Below are positions 23,614-34,394 of a stretch of DNA of 64,000 nt, in pieces (the first letter of the stretch is position 1; the number at the start of each line of letters is the position of its first letter). This DNA is from Limnoperna fortunei (lineage: Eukaryota; Mollusca; Bivalvia; Mytilida; Modiolidae), in contig OX104115.1 in the NCBI GenBank assembly GCA_944474755.1, positions 52,208,648 through 52,272,647 on the forward strand, given 5' to 3'. Made by a program: the position numbers and the translations under genes. The notes under the pieces were generated by a model, which saw only the letters and a program-made list of their open reading frames with translations, was not told the DNA's origin and did no database searches.

Positions 23614-24830
23614 TCCACTTAAATGGTATATCTTTTTTGGTCAATTGTGAAAGAGGTGTAGCAATTTCACTAAAACCCTTTATGAACTGCCTATAATAAT
23701 TACACAGTCCTAAGTATTGCTGGACTTCTTCGACTGTAGAAGGCACCTTCCAGGACTTTACTGCCTCAACTATTTTTGGATTTGGTTTTATTCCATCTCT
23801 ACCTACTATGTACCCAAGATACAGAATTTCATTTTTAATTAAATCACACTTTGATGGCTTCAATTTTAAACCTGCAGTTTTAAGACGACTAAGAACTTCG
23901 TCAAGATGGGAGAAATACTCATCCATGTCAGAGCTGAATATTATTATGTCATCAAGATAGATGAGGATTGTCTTCCATTGTAGGCCTCTAAATATGAGCT
24001 CCATGCACCGCTGGAATGTTGATGGTGCATTACAGAGTCCAAAAGGAATTTTAGTATACTCAAACAAGCCATACTTGGTGATGAATGCTGTTTTCTGTCT
24101 GTCAGCTTCATCCAGCTCTATTTGCCAGTACCCACTTTTAAGATCGAGACAGGAGAATATAGAAGCTGATGCCAAACAATCCAGACACATGTCTATTCGT
24201 GGCAAGGGGTAGGCTGATTTGACAGTGGACTCATTTAAAAGCCTAAAATCAAGACACCACCGGACTGTCCCATCTTTTTTCCTAACCAGGACTACATTTG
24301 AAGCCCATGGAGAAGTGGATTCTTTGATGACACCTTGATCAATCTGATCCTTTAAATTTTCTGCTTCCTCTTTCTCGAATTGAATGGGTGTACGTCTTAA
24401 AGGCTGCTTAATCGGTGCTGCTCCAGCTGTATCTATCTTATGTTTTACCAAAGAGCAGGTCCCAAGATCTTTCTTATTCTTGGCAAAAGCATCCTGATGT
24501 CTAATCAGTAGTTTCATCAGTTTTTGCTTCTGTGATTCAGTATTTAAGTTCTTGGTGCTTCTGTTATATAAATCAGCCAAATACTCTGGCATGCTTTGGA
24601 TATAGGCCTTATCCTTAGCATTACCATCAGAAGCTGTGAATTCATGGCCCAAGGTTTTCTGGAAACCAGCACTTGTTTCTTTCCACTCTTCTGGAACTGA
24701 AATTTCTATTGCGTGTTTAGCTTTATTCTCCCTACCCCCATTATCCCGTGTGCATGTTTTGCACCTTTTTAACTGTGGACCATAGCTTTGCCAGGCGTTA
24801 GAAGTTTCTGTCTTGCTTACTGTATGATGT
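23420..24830 (-). pseudogene. pol: Gypsy pol: reverse transcriptase
   Basis: The open frame extends from a frameshift near 24820 to about 23420; the reading is coding-like to about 23620. Counting from position 24652, the reverse transcriptase motifs are 'LDLKSGYWQI' (catalytic D170), 'PFGLCNAPSTFQ' (203-214) and 'YLDD' (232-235, catalytic D234 and D235), all conserved. The downstream 'YLGLCNYYRQFIKGF' is the usual thumb and connection region. No stop interrupts these motifs, so the domain itself would be active if expressed. Shifts at both ends disconnect it from protease and RNase H. Spacing matches other Ty3/Gypsy elements. Confidence 0.92.
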
Positions 24831-25666
24831 TATCAACAGCATTCAGTTCTCCTACCAGGTAATTCTTGTGCAACCTAATGGGATGGTCACCCAGATTTAT
24901 TAATCTAATAGGTACTTTCTGATTGGTTGTATTTACAAGTACATGGGCCACCATTAGATTTCTTCCATCCTCCATCGTTGGTTCTATGACGGCAAACAGG
25001 TAGAGTTTCGTTGTTAAAAAGTTTTCCAGCAATTACCATCTCAGAATTGGCAGGTACAGTGACTGAATCTTCTATAACTAACCTGGCCACACTCTCTGTA
25101 CTTCTCCTGGTTTCACAATCGATCCATTGGCCACCTAACTGAAGTCCTCTTTTTGAGTTGATTGTTATGTCCTTTTCATCAATGAGGTCACAACACAAAA
25201 GAATATTATCACCAATAGGTGCTACATAGACAGGCCATGTAAATGTTTCATTTCCCAGCTTCAATTCAACCTCAGTAATTCCACGAGTTGACATTTGCTT
25301 GCCTGCCTCTGCAACTACCAAATTCCTTGTTGCTTTCTGTAGTGCAGGTCGTCTTTGCTCTGGGATCTGAAAATACAGTGCTTCACTTAGGACTGTCCCC
25401 TCAGCTCCTGTGTCTATCACAGCTTTACTGTGAATTCCACTAATAACCAATGGGACTTTAATTGTAGCTGCTCTTACCCTGTCGATCACAATGTCTTCTT
25501 TCATTGCATCACTGGGCCTAGCCTTACCAACTTCCTTACCATTTTCAACAGACTGTATTTTCTCAGATTCAAACAACATTTCTATATTGAAGTCCTCTGC
25601 AAGTAAACCTGGGTCATCACATGCCTCACCTTCATAAGAATCAATAAGTTCAGATTGTTCTGTCAA
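24817..25666 (-). pseudogene. pol: Gypsy pol: aspartic protease region
   Basis: The frame from 25666 has 'VIDTGAEGTVLSEALY' with the catalytic DTGA at residues 85-88 and a flap-side 'NILLCCDLID' at about 153-162. A retropepsin of this kind cleaves Gag and Pol. No ATG starts this frame (25666 is TTG), and about 145 bp with stops lie between it and gag. The frame is lost near 25000, and the sequence continues in another frame to a stop at 24817, so there is at least one indel. Whether gag-pol joining normally uses frameshifting cannot be told from this damaged copy. Confidence 0.85.
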
Positions 25667-25810
25667 AAAATTACATTTTCCTTCTATTTCTTTATCGTCA
25701 TGATTGTCTAATTGTAAAGTCTTACTAACATGGGCTGATACTTGGCCGATAGTCTAGTTTAACGACTTGGTACTGGGTTTATTTTCAGCCTGTGCTGGGT
25801 TTCTGTTGCG

Positions 25811-27601
25811 TTAATTCTGCTTTGACCCCTTCTCAGCATTTTTGCAATCCTTCTTGTAATGTCCAGTTTCATTACAAATAAAACACCTTTTGTTTTGCAT
25901 TTGACCTTGATTAGCTCTATAAAAGTTGTTGTTTGCTCTCCTGGGGCTGTTGTTTAGCTTAGGTTGACCACTTTTGTCAAGCTTAGCATCAATTAATTCA
26001 CACACAGACTTGGTTATTGAATCTCTAATGTCACGTTCAAAATGAGTCAGTCTTTCTTCTGTCACATATCTTTTTCCACCAACTTTTCTTATCTCTACAT
26101 TCCGTTCTTCTATTTCATCATCCATCAAGTCATGGTGGTCTAAGGTTAATTTTCGGACTGAGTGTCTGTCTCTTGAACCTTTTTTATAGGTCTCATATAG
26201 CGTGACTTGGTGTATTGCTTCAGTCATACTTGTGAGTCTCTTTGTAAGAAGGTCCATAGAAATGCTTTGATCAGGTAGACCTATAAGCATATATTCTACA
26301 CTTAAAGTACTATGTGTGCTAGCATCCATTGTAGGGAAGGATTTCCTTACAAGCATCTCTACTCTTGATGCATACTCTTGGATGGTCACTTTGTAATGCT
26401 TCCTGAGATTATGTAGTTCTTGTCTGTAAGTTTCTGGGTAACCTAGGTCTCCATACCTGTTGGCCATTGCTCTGCATAAGGATTCAAAAGATGAAGTCAC
26501 TTCACCTGGGAGGTATGAAGCATAGATCATTGCCTCATCTTTCAATGCAGTGAGAAGTTCTATTGCTTTGGTTTCAGGTGTCCATCTGTTGTTTTGAGCA
26601 ATTAAGTTAAACTGCATCAGGTAACTACTCCAAGGTTCTTTTCCACTGTACCATGGTACTCTAGAGCGTCTTCCATTATCTTGATTTCTCTGATTTTCAG
26701 CATTGGTACAAGAGTATGATGATGTCTGCATGTTATATGACTGACAGTTCCTCTGATCAGGTTGATTAATTGTGTTATTGTTTGACATTGTCGGTGTGTA
26801 ACTCTTTTGGCTGATGTATTGTGGTTGTTGGTCCATCTGTTGAACAGACTGAGAACTTACAAGTGAACCATCATGTGAAAACATAGAAGTAGTAACTGAT
26901 GTTGGAGGCTGTCGACTGGTTTGCTTATTCTGTGCATAGCTGGGTGTTTCTGCCAGGTAAGACTGGTTGAATTGTACGTGGTTTCTCTGTATCTCTGGTT
27001 CTGGAGCACATACTTGACTTTCTTTAAGAGTGAAACCGTCAGATTGGTTACACCTATTTCTGTTCTGAGTTTGTGTTGGCCAGTTGCAAGTATTATCGTA
27101 TTGTTGGAAAGGTAGTTTGTTATGAAAAAAAGTATTTCTCTCTTGAAATGAGGTATAGTCACTTTTATTAGAGCTGTTTAAGTCATTTCTTTGTTGTAGA
27201 TAGCCAACAACTTCACGTTCTTGTCTATTGTACTGATCTTTAGGAAATAGTATACTGCAAGCCTCATAATCTCTATCTGTTCCTTGTCCAATATTGTTGG
27301 GTTGTGTTTGTTTGCCCAGTAAAGTTGTGTCCTCAGTAGAATGTGGTGTTGTGTTTTTACACTTCTCTTCTTGTTGTCTTTGAAGTATTTCAATGATTTG
27401 ATGACATCTTCTAAGTTCTTCTCGCATGTCATTCATTTCTTCTCTCATATCGCCAACTTCCCTGTCAGCCATTGTTTTATATGTATTTAATAAAGCAGTG
27501 TCACTATAACTCCCAACTGGTGTTCTACTGGCTTCTTCATTTCTTAAGCTTGGAAGGGGGATGCATGTGTTTTGGGTTTGTGTGGTCAATGTCACCTTCA
27601 A
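25811..27601 (-). CDS. gag: Gypsy gag
   Basis: 596-residue open frame, intact. An ATG at residue 1 and another at about 43 ('MADREVGDMREEMND') are possible starts. Residues about 44-80 look like a coiled coil, and 80-310 is a Q/N/S/T-rich low-complexity stretch. About 315-470 resembles the Retrotrans_gag domain ('PWSSYLMQFNLIAQNN', then 'LLTALKDEAMIYASYLPGEV'). A CCHC zinc knuckle closes the protein (C573, C576, H581, C586). Gag would form the particle and bind genomic RNA through the knuckle. An internal ORF in another frame (26857-27162) is a shadow. Confidence 0.93.
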   Translation of the reverse strand: MKVTLTTQTQNTCIPLPSLRNEEASRTPVGSYSDTALLNTYKTMADREVGDMREEMNDMREELRRCHQIIEILQRQQEEKCKNTTPHSTEDTTLLGKQTQPNNIGQGTDRDYEACSILFPKDQYNRQEREVVGYLQQRNDLNSSNKSDYTSFQERNTFFHNKLPFQQYDNTCNWPTQTQNRNRCNQSDGFTLKESQVCAPEPEIQRNHVQFNQSYLAETPSYAQNKQTSRQPPTSVTTSMFSHDGSLVSSQSVQQMDQQPQYISQKSYTPTMSNNNTINQPDQRNCQSYNMQTSSYSCTNAENQRNQDNGRRSRVPWYSGKEPWSSYLMQFNLIAQNNRWTPETKAIELLTALKDEAMIYASYLPGEVTSSFESLCRAMANRYGDLGYPETYRQELHNLRKHYKVTIQEYASRVEMLVRKSFPTMDASTHSTLSVEYMLIGLPDQSISMDLLTKRLTSMTEAIHQVTLYETYKKGSRDRHSVRKLTLDHHDLMDDEIEERNVEIRKVGGKRYVTEERLTHFERDIRDSITKSVCELIDAKLDKSGQPKLNNSPRRANNNFYRANQGQMQNKRCFICNETGHYKKDCKNAEKGSKQN

Positions 27602-28785
27602 GTGTACTCTAATTTGGGGAACAAGAACGCTGAATTTCTGATCTTATTTGCATGGTGTCCCCGCCAGAACTGTTCAAATGAGAGTTAGCAGTACTTGTGT
27701 TAGTTTTGTGTGAACTTGACAAAGAAATGGGTGTTTTCATTATTCCTCTTCCTAAAGAAAAAAGCCATTGGGTCTGTTACGTAGGTTATACATGTTTTAT
27801 GGCCAAACGTGAAAATTAGCACAAAAAATTGCAGGTCGTTTCCACTCAGATTAATATTTATTGTCCTTGAATTTGTTAATTGACAGTAAAATGTTTTCAA
27901 CTTGGATTACAGTTTATCCTTGTTGAGGAAAGATTTGTATATTAGGGGAAAATGTTTATCCTGTATCTTTTATTGTATTTATTATTATGTTTTTTTAAGA
28001 AAAATCGAGTTTTTCTACTGGGATTAAAATTGATCCTTGTATAGTACTATAGATTCTAATATGTTCCAAAAAAAATCAATGCGTTTCCACTTGGATTAAA
28101 ATTTATCCTTATGGAAAAATTTTGTTTGTTTGTTTTATCACTAAAATGGCAATTTTCAACAAAAGTGAAGTTGTTTCTACTTGGATTAAAATTATTCCTG
28201 TACAGTATTTAAAATTTTCACAGGCGTCACAAAAATCGAAATGTTTCCACTTGGATTAAGATTTATCCTTGTGGAAAAATATCTGAAGCATGTAACATAA
28301 ACAATGAAGGTGTATCCACTTCGATTATAATTTATCCTTTTAGATTACAATTTTTCACTAGGTACGTATACAAACAGAAAATGTTTGTGTGTCCACTGAG
28401 ATTATAATTTATCTTTGTGGAGTAAAACTGTAGGAAATATCATAAATGTGTATGTGCCCACTTAGATTATAATTTATCTTTGTGGAATAAAATTGCAGGA
28501 AATGTCACAAATGTCCTGAGGGTTTTTACCTGAATTATTATTTATACTAATATGTTACAATAGTGTTCAACTTCAACTTGGATTAATATTTATCCTTGTT
28601 GAATCAGGAACAGAAAATCAATAATTAAACTTCAATTTTATTTTTCTCACCAACTGTTCTGTGCCTTTATGAAGTTCTTCTTTTGTTGTATTTTTTTTTG
28701 TAATACACGTGTTCAAGGTATGTGTTCAATATTTGTAAATTATTCAAAAAGTCTTTTAAATCGAGCTGTTGGTTCTAAATATATA
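27602..28785 (-). other. Gypsy 5' leader, 1.2 kb
   Basis: The stretch between the primer-binding site and gag carries no long ORF. Most of it is the stem-loop repeat array annotated separately. A leader of this length could hold packaging, dimerisation and splice-donor functions; these are inferences. Confidence 0.8.
27839..28602 (-). repeat. Array of about 11 stem-loop repeats in the Gypsy leader
   Basis: A roughly 30-nt core recurs near 27841, 27899, 28013, 28085, 28174, 28244, 28314, 28391, 28456, 28523 and 28573. On the plus strand it reads 'ccacttggattaaaatttat' then 'ccttgtgga'. The two ends of each core are inverted repeats: TCCAC(A/T)(A/T)GGAT pairs with ATCC(A/T)AGTGGA around an AT-rich loop. 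Spacers between cores (about 30-80 nt) are not conserved, so the hairpin itself seems to be what is repeated. Confidence 0.85.
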
Positions 28786-28796
28786 CGCTGCCACCA
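28786..28796 (-). promoter_or_regulatory. Primer-binding site, tRNA-Leu type
   Basis: Minus-strand TGGTGGCAGCG begins 4 nt after the end of the 5' LTR. It is complementary to a tRNA 3' end ...CGCTGCCA-CCA, which matches the animal tRNA-Leu (AAG/UAG) acceptor end as I remember it. It would prime minus-strand DNA synthesis. Confidence 0.75.
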
Positions 28797-28800
28797 GTTT

Positions 28801-29435
28801 TGTAAATCGCTGATTGTGTCTATACAACTGAATGTTCTTAGTAGCGTGGTGGCAAAATATTCAATTAAACACTCAGGAAAGTTAAATAATTGTATTAAAT
28901 TATTACAACGATGATACAATAATATATATATCAAGTTACGAATACTTTGAAATGTTAATCGGACAATTGTTTACAAATGGATATTTGCGGGGTTTACCTG
29001 AGCTAATAGTACTGTGTAAACGTTGAATTCCAAATTCGAAAGTGACGTTGGTTCAGAGAACTCTATTTATATTAGCCAATCAGATGCTTGCGCAACAAAA
29101 TAATCCGGTTGCGGTTCAAGGTCATTAACAAGCAAAATGAAAGTAAATTGATAGTCCAACGTTCCAAAAAGACAAGAAAACAAATATAAGATGTTTATAA
29201 AGTACAATTACGAAAAGTTAGCGAGGTAAGCATTTGTTACCAACTTGGACGTCGTTAGAAAAACATGTAATGTTATGATGAAACGTCATAAATCAGAAAA
29301 CATGTTGACACAGTTTCGCGTACTCGAAATAAACAATGCTACGAAATGGAGGGAAATACGAATTCTCTTAATAAATGAACAACGATAATGTAATTAACTA
29401 ACAACAATAACTTAACAACAGCAAGGTTTACAACA
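28801..29435 (-). mobile_element. Gypsy element: 5' LTR
   Basis: Direct repeat of 20231-20866. It should hold promoter, start site and R region; I could not fix a TATA box or start site. Confidence 0.95.
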
Positions 29436-29654
29436 GAAAATATTGCCAGTTTTCCTGCTGAATGTAGTTCCTCCACTAACCCCCACAAAAACTGGACTCC
29501 ATAGCGCATAATTCAAAATTTACCAAAAAGTATACAGACCATGTGGCTTACATAATAAACAATAGTGTGCTATTTGAAGAAAAACTTTGAAGGAATTCCC
29601 AAGATACAGTGAGGTGTACTTGACTCCAATCTTAATTGGCAAGGATTGCCAGTT
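29436..29654. repeat. 220-bp direct repeat flanking the Gypsy element, right copy
   Basis: Starts at the first base after the 5' LTR and repeats 20011-20230. It continues without break into the rest of a SINE ('gtcctactgcaggtcggggg'). Confidence 0.9.
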
Positions 29655-29790
29655 GTCCTACTGCAGGTCGGGGGTTCTCGCCGGGTACTCCGGCTTCCTC
29701 CTCCAATAAAAACTGGACGCCATGATATAGCTGAAAAATTGCTGAAAGTGGAGTTAAAACACCATTCAAACAAACAAACAAACAAGATAC
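29595..29790 (+). mobile_element. tRNA-derived SINE, 5'-truncated
   Basis: 3' two-thirds of the SINE family at 39698-39962: 'ttgactccaatcttaattgg', 'ccgggtactccggcttcctc', 'aataaaaactggacgcc', and a tail 'caaacaaacaaacaaac'. The tRNA-like head is missing. Confidence 0.8.
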
Positions 29791-29884
29791 AGTGAGACAT
29801 GTTGACAACAGAAGGACAGATGAATGGACAATTGTATACAATAAAATGTCTGTCAAACATATGAGTATGGCCATGTAAAAAAAA

Positions 29885-30045
29885 TCATTAGCTTCTCGGG
29901 CCACTTTTCAAATTTTTTGATGAGGCAGGGAGGAGTCTTTTTTTTTCCTTGTTTTTCTTAAAAAAATTGTTGCTTCTCAGGCCATTTTTCAAATTTTTTA
30001 ATGAGGCAGGGCGGCTCTTTTTTTTTCTGGCATGTACTTGTGGAA
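29885..30045. repeat. About 85-bp tandem duplication
   Basis: 'gcttctcgggccacttttca' near 29890 recurs as 'gcttctcaggccatttttca' near 29972. Each is followed by 'aattttttgatgaggcaggg' or its close variant and a T-run. Confidence 0.8.
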
Positions 30046-31850
30046 ACTTTCATCATGTCTGAATTATTAAAATATTACATCTGTTCTTATATACTGGTAT
30101 ATAAACAAGAAATTGAAGAATTCTGTTTTAATGGGAAATTAAAACCAACTTTTTGTATACATGTGTTGTCTTCTTTTTAATATATGTACTGCAATTGGTA
30201 ACTGAACAACTTGGAACGCAGACAACTCGGAACGTAGTAAGGACAGCTCGTCCCGTAGAAAATAGGACAACTCGGACCGTACTGTCATTAAAATATGAGT
30301 CTTGTTTATAATATTTATCCATATAACGTTATAAATTTTTCTAGTAAATTGAAATAGTTCTACTCGAATGTAAATTATACTGATTTAATTATATAAAAGT
30401 TAAATGTTAAGATGAGAAATGCGACACAAATAACAACATTAAATCTTAAGAATTCAGAAAACACTCACAATTATCTATAATAATTGTGGCTTCAATTAAT
30501 GTGATCGGTAATCATGTTGTTTCAACTTTGAGATATGAAAGAATTTGAGCTTGTTTGTTTTCAAATAAGTGAATTTAGTTAAACTTAATTAGATAGAAAC
30601 TTCTGTGATTCCAAATGAGTAGCTTGGTCAAGATGTGAAAGAATGGTGACGACATGATACCATACTCTGATATCACAATTCCCTTATTTTAAAATAAATA
30701 TATGTTGAAGCTTTTTTTGTTTTTTTTTTCTGATACATAGTAAATTTCACGTTAAACAAAAAATTTCAGTCTGGTCAACTGCTGTACAGTTAATAAAATA
30801 AACGTCAGTTAACAAACAAAAACTTTATTTTTACATGACAATATAGATTTCTTGGAACATAAATTATAGGACAACTCGGACCTTATATGAATAACACTGT
30901 CCGACTTGTCTCGCATTCGCGGGGCCTGAGAACCTAATAATTTGTTTTTGTGGCCTATACAAATTGCTGAAAGTAACGTTTAAACCCATTATCACAAACA
31001 AACAAAAATGTTGTTAAAAAGACACCGGAAAAATAAGTCTAAATATTTTGATGTTTGCATATGTGTGGTTATTTCCAAATGGAAAGATTAGCTAGCATAA
31101 TAATTCATTTAGAATTCAAAATCAATTTTCAAATCAATGAAAACTAAAATTGAAATTAATGGCAATTATAATTTGATTTGTGTTTCAAAATTTAATTTTG
31201 TTGTGGAACATCAAGGCTGTTTGATTGGTTATGTAGGGGACAATGCTCCCTCCACAGCAAAGTTTTATTTCATAGGGGTTGTCTACAACCATCATGTTCA
31301 AAAAATTTACTAGATCATTGTTTTTAAAAACATGTATTATATATGGTGTATTGTAGGGGAAAAAATAAAATGTAAAACACTTATCACAGACGTTACAGAC
31401 GGAGGATTAAAATTGGTTCCACTTATAGTCATTTATTATATATCTAAAAATGGGAGGGTGAGAAGGCTATTTTTGCACGGAAATAGTGATTGGCAATATA
31501 TATTATAATCAAATCTAACAAAATTTGTAAATTCTCAAACCTTTTTACTGGAAACAAAAAAGTTATTAAAATTATTAGCGGTTATTAAAAAAAAGATCCA
31601 GATATTCCTAACAATTTGATTTCATTATACTAAGTACAATCGATATATAAACAATATGGCAGGTGTGCAGATGAAAAGAATAATAGTCGTTGCAAATTCA
31701 GATGTACTTTTCATATGTTGTACAACAATTAACGACTTTTAACTCGGTCAATACGGTTTATATGGACCTTGTAGACAGATATCAACCTCTGACTTCATTG
31801 TCAGTCAATACCATTCTATAAAGTCCATATTAGTATGAACTGACCTGGTA
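30046..31850. other. AT-rich interval with scattered short repeats
   Basis: No coding support. The motif 'ggacaactcggacc' occurs at about 30265 and 30869, with variants near 30208 and 30222, and may mark the ends of an old element of about 700 bp. About 30955-31008 is a SINE 3' end ('aattgctgaaagtaacgttt'). Confidence 0.4.
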
Positions 31851-32272
31851 AAAAAGTCCATAGTTAATATTTAAGGATTGTTTTCAATTGTTGGTTAGAT
31901 TAATGGATATAAACGACTTTGGGTCGATTTACGCTGAATAAACCGCGAAGCGTTTTATGTTGCAGCGTAAATCTATCCAAAGTCGTTTATATCCAATAAT
32001 CTAACCAACAATTGAAAATAAACCTTATATTTTAAATTCTATAGTAAAAATGAAGTAATATGAACAATATTTTACAAATAATCAAATTATATTTGCAATT
32101 CACAATTTTAGTGTCGTCACTTGTTGTTTGCGGAAGAATTAATGTATAGCCAACGTCATCAATACATCTTATTATGACGTCACAATCAGTCACGTGTTGA
32201 AAAAGGCAAGTTAGGTTATAGGAAATAACCAACTTTGCCCTTGTATTGAGTAGTTAAACGAAATTAAAATAT
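31851..32272 (-). mobile_element. Foldback-ended element, copy 1
   Basis: Inverted relative to 47812-48212, with similarity along its whole length. 31880-32019 is a long hairpin: 'ttggttagattaatggatat' pairs with 'atatccaataatctaaccaa'. The loop holds 'ccgcgaagcg'. The rest is a non-palindromic stretch of about 250 bp. The mate in inverted orientation elsewhere in the window shows it is a dispersed element. Confidence 0.85.
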
Positions 32273-32370
32273 TTACCAGTATTTATATAAATGACTAATA
32301 TTGTCAAAAGTTATTTTTGTATCAGTCACTGATGATTGTACTGCTTATATACTAAGTTAATATATCTTAC

Positions 32371-32649
32371 CTACAATTTCTTCTATCAGATTTATAATAT
32401 CCTGTCGCCCAATTTCTTTTAAATTTTTTTTCATATTTTGAACAATATCATCATCGTTCCAATCTTTACTTCTTGCCTTATTTATCAATTGAGTTATTCC
32501 TTCTAATCCTTGTCTCTTTAAATCATTGGGAAACATATGCTTTATATTCTCTATGTCATTGTGACACAATCCAAGATGGAGTACAAATTCACACCAACTT
32601 GTTGAAAGCTTTACAGCTATACTGTTTAAATTTTTGGATTGCAAAACCA
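32371..32649 (-). CDS. Death-domain exon (DD2)
   Basis: Internal exon of 279 bp. The acceptor 'tatttttcag' ends at 32650 and the donor GTAG|GTAAG begins its intron at 32370; both introns are phase 1. The product includes 'STSWCEFVLHLGLCHNDIEN' and 'LKEIGRQDIINLIEEIVG'. The six-helix Death-domain pattern (W in helix 1-2, LGL..DI, a D/Q pair, then IGR.D near the end) is recognisable. Death domains make homotypic contacts in apoptosis and innate immune signalling, and bivalves have many such genes. The exon lies in line with 33532-33591 and 36448-36728. The parent protein is not identified. Confidence 0.75.
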
Positions 32650-33531
32650 CTGAAAAATACAACAAGATGTTCCCTAAGCCTGGTCAGAATGATGCAATAG
32701 TATGAAAAGTGTGTGTTTTATTATTATTATTTTATTAAAACATCTGTTAGTTACCATTTCCAGAAATATAGAGGCTCAAAAGACCTTGTGTCACCAGAAT
32801 AACTGTGAACAGCAGAATACTTGTATGCAAATTAATTGCAATTTTAACTTGTAAAATTGTGAGTCACTGACTTTTTTTTCCTGAAGTCATTACTCATTAT
32901 TGTGTATACGTAGATGTTTCCCAGATACAATAACATTTTGAATTTACAGATTAGCAGGCTAGCATGATATTTACTGTGTACAGTCCTCTTACTGCACGAT
33001 GTACAAAATTGTTGATGATTTCCTTGTTTTCTTCCACATGTTAAGTCTTTATTATATGTTTATACATAAAGCAGCACAAACATTGTGTTTCTCGCATAGG
33101 AGTTCAACTGTTCATGTAGGTCATTAGAACAAAGGTTGGGAATAAATGATCGACGAGTGAATTATTTTGTCAGTTTGTCCATAATCACAAAACTCACACA
33201 AATGTTGTACACTTATATATATTGAAAGTGATTTTATGTGTTGTATGTGTTGTTTATACAGAATTTTTTTTATTTTAAACTGATAGACAAATGAATACTA
33301 GTACACTTTTAAAAGTAAATTTTTAGGATGATGACACTTGCCAAATGATTGCAATTTCGATAACGACCTATATTTTTAAACTGTCAAAGTTCATGGCCTT
33401 GCTTTACATATGAATGGTCTGTTCATGATGACATTGATGACTACATTCAGATTATGTAATCACAATGTCGGCAGCTAGACATAGAGATATTCTTAAATAC
33501 ACATCTCTAACTTTAAAGCTATGATAAATAC

Positions 33532-33591
33532 CGTTAGTATTTTCATAAGGGGTAGGTCGCTTCCTTCCATTGGATGATTCACTCCTTTGAT
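33532..33591 (-). CDS. Possible 20-codon linker exon
   Basis: 60 bp between an acceptor 'tttttgtattacag' (AG at 33592-33593) and a possible donor G|GTATTT at 33531. Both junctions are phase 1, like the Death-domain exons on the same strand. The open frame gives a polar peptide with 'QRSESSNGRKRPTPYENTN', typical of a flexible linker. The donor is weak, so this rests mainly on phase agreement. Confidence 0.4.
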
Positions 33592-33880
33592 CTGTAATAC
33601 AAAAAACATAAACTGTACAGAAGTTTTAAAAACTTCTTTTACAAAATTATATTGCTCTGGTGAATGAAGCAAATTCTTTCTACTTGTAATTCAAGAAGCT
33701 GATATTTGCTCAAGGCCAAAACAAGTTATATCTCACTTGTCCCTAGGTACAAATAAAAAAGCCTATACTGAAACAAGATAATGAATTGACATATTTTTTC
33801 GGAAAAATGTGAGTTTGGTTAATACATGTTGTTAATTACAGGTTGCAAAGGAACCAGTACAAATCTAATTCTTAGTAAAC

Positions 33881-34390
33881 AAGTGTGAACACAGAAAAAT
33901 GTCTCGCCGGCATTCCGTATCATGTATGAAAAAAATTACGTCATGAGCAACATGTAATGAGCATTTTTAATCATTTAAAATAAACATTGCATGGTTAGAG
34001 AGGAAATGACCTAATCCAAAAACTAAAACGTACATGTACATGCAGTCACTGGACCAGGAAATTGAGGTCAAGGTCAGGTGACACCTACGGACTGTTATGT
34101 ACTATTCATCAGCAACCTATACACCAATTATTATCATCTTACCATGCATGGTTACAGAGGAACTGCCCTAATTAAAAAAATCTTTTAATGGAGTCACTGG
34201 ACCATGAAATTGAGGTCAATGTCAGGTGACTGACTGACAAGTAAGTTCATCATAAGCTATCACTGGACCAAATTTGATGGACCTTGGGCTTAAGCTTACA
34301 AAGATATGAAGCAAAAATATTTAAGTGTTAACGTTACTGCCGGATTTCCATGTATATATGTCTCGCCACCAGCGAATATCTTCGCAGATG
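33881..34390. repeat. Dispersed repeat ('gaggtcaaggtcaggtg' family), copy 2
   Basis: Starts 'acaagtgtgaacacag' with 'gtctcgccggcattccgt' and includes the 'gaaattgaggtcaaggtcag' block twice (about 34057 and 34206). It ends near 'gtctcgccaccagcgaat'. It lies in the presumed intron of the Death-domain gene. Confidence 0.75.
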
Positions 34391-34394
34391 AGAC

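Larger units (their letters stand above)
20231..29435 (-). mobile_element. Ty3/Gypsy LTR retrotransposon, 9.2 kb
   Basis: Bounded by two LTRs of 636 and 635 bp. Reading on the minus strand: 5' LTR, tRNA-Leu-type primer-binding site, long leader with stem-loop repeats, gag (intact), protease, reverse transcriptase, RNase H and integrase (broken by frameshifts), a third ORF, polypurine tract and 3' LTR. The pol order (integrase after RNase H) and the GPY/F-type integrase end mark it as Ty3/Gypsy. Such elements reverse-transcribe their RNA in gag particles and insert by integrase. gag and the third ORF are open while pol is damaged, so this copy could at best be mobilised in trans. Sequence outside the LTRs is a 220-bp direct repeat on both sides. 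Confidence 0.95.

Noticed and set aside
24817..25666. Programmed frameshift within protease
   Set aside because: No slippery site and stem that I could point to, and several other unrelated frame breaks occur in pol, so mutation is the simpler reading.
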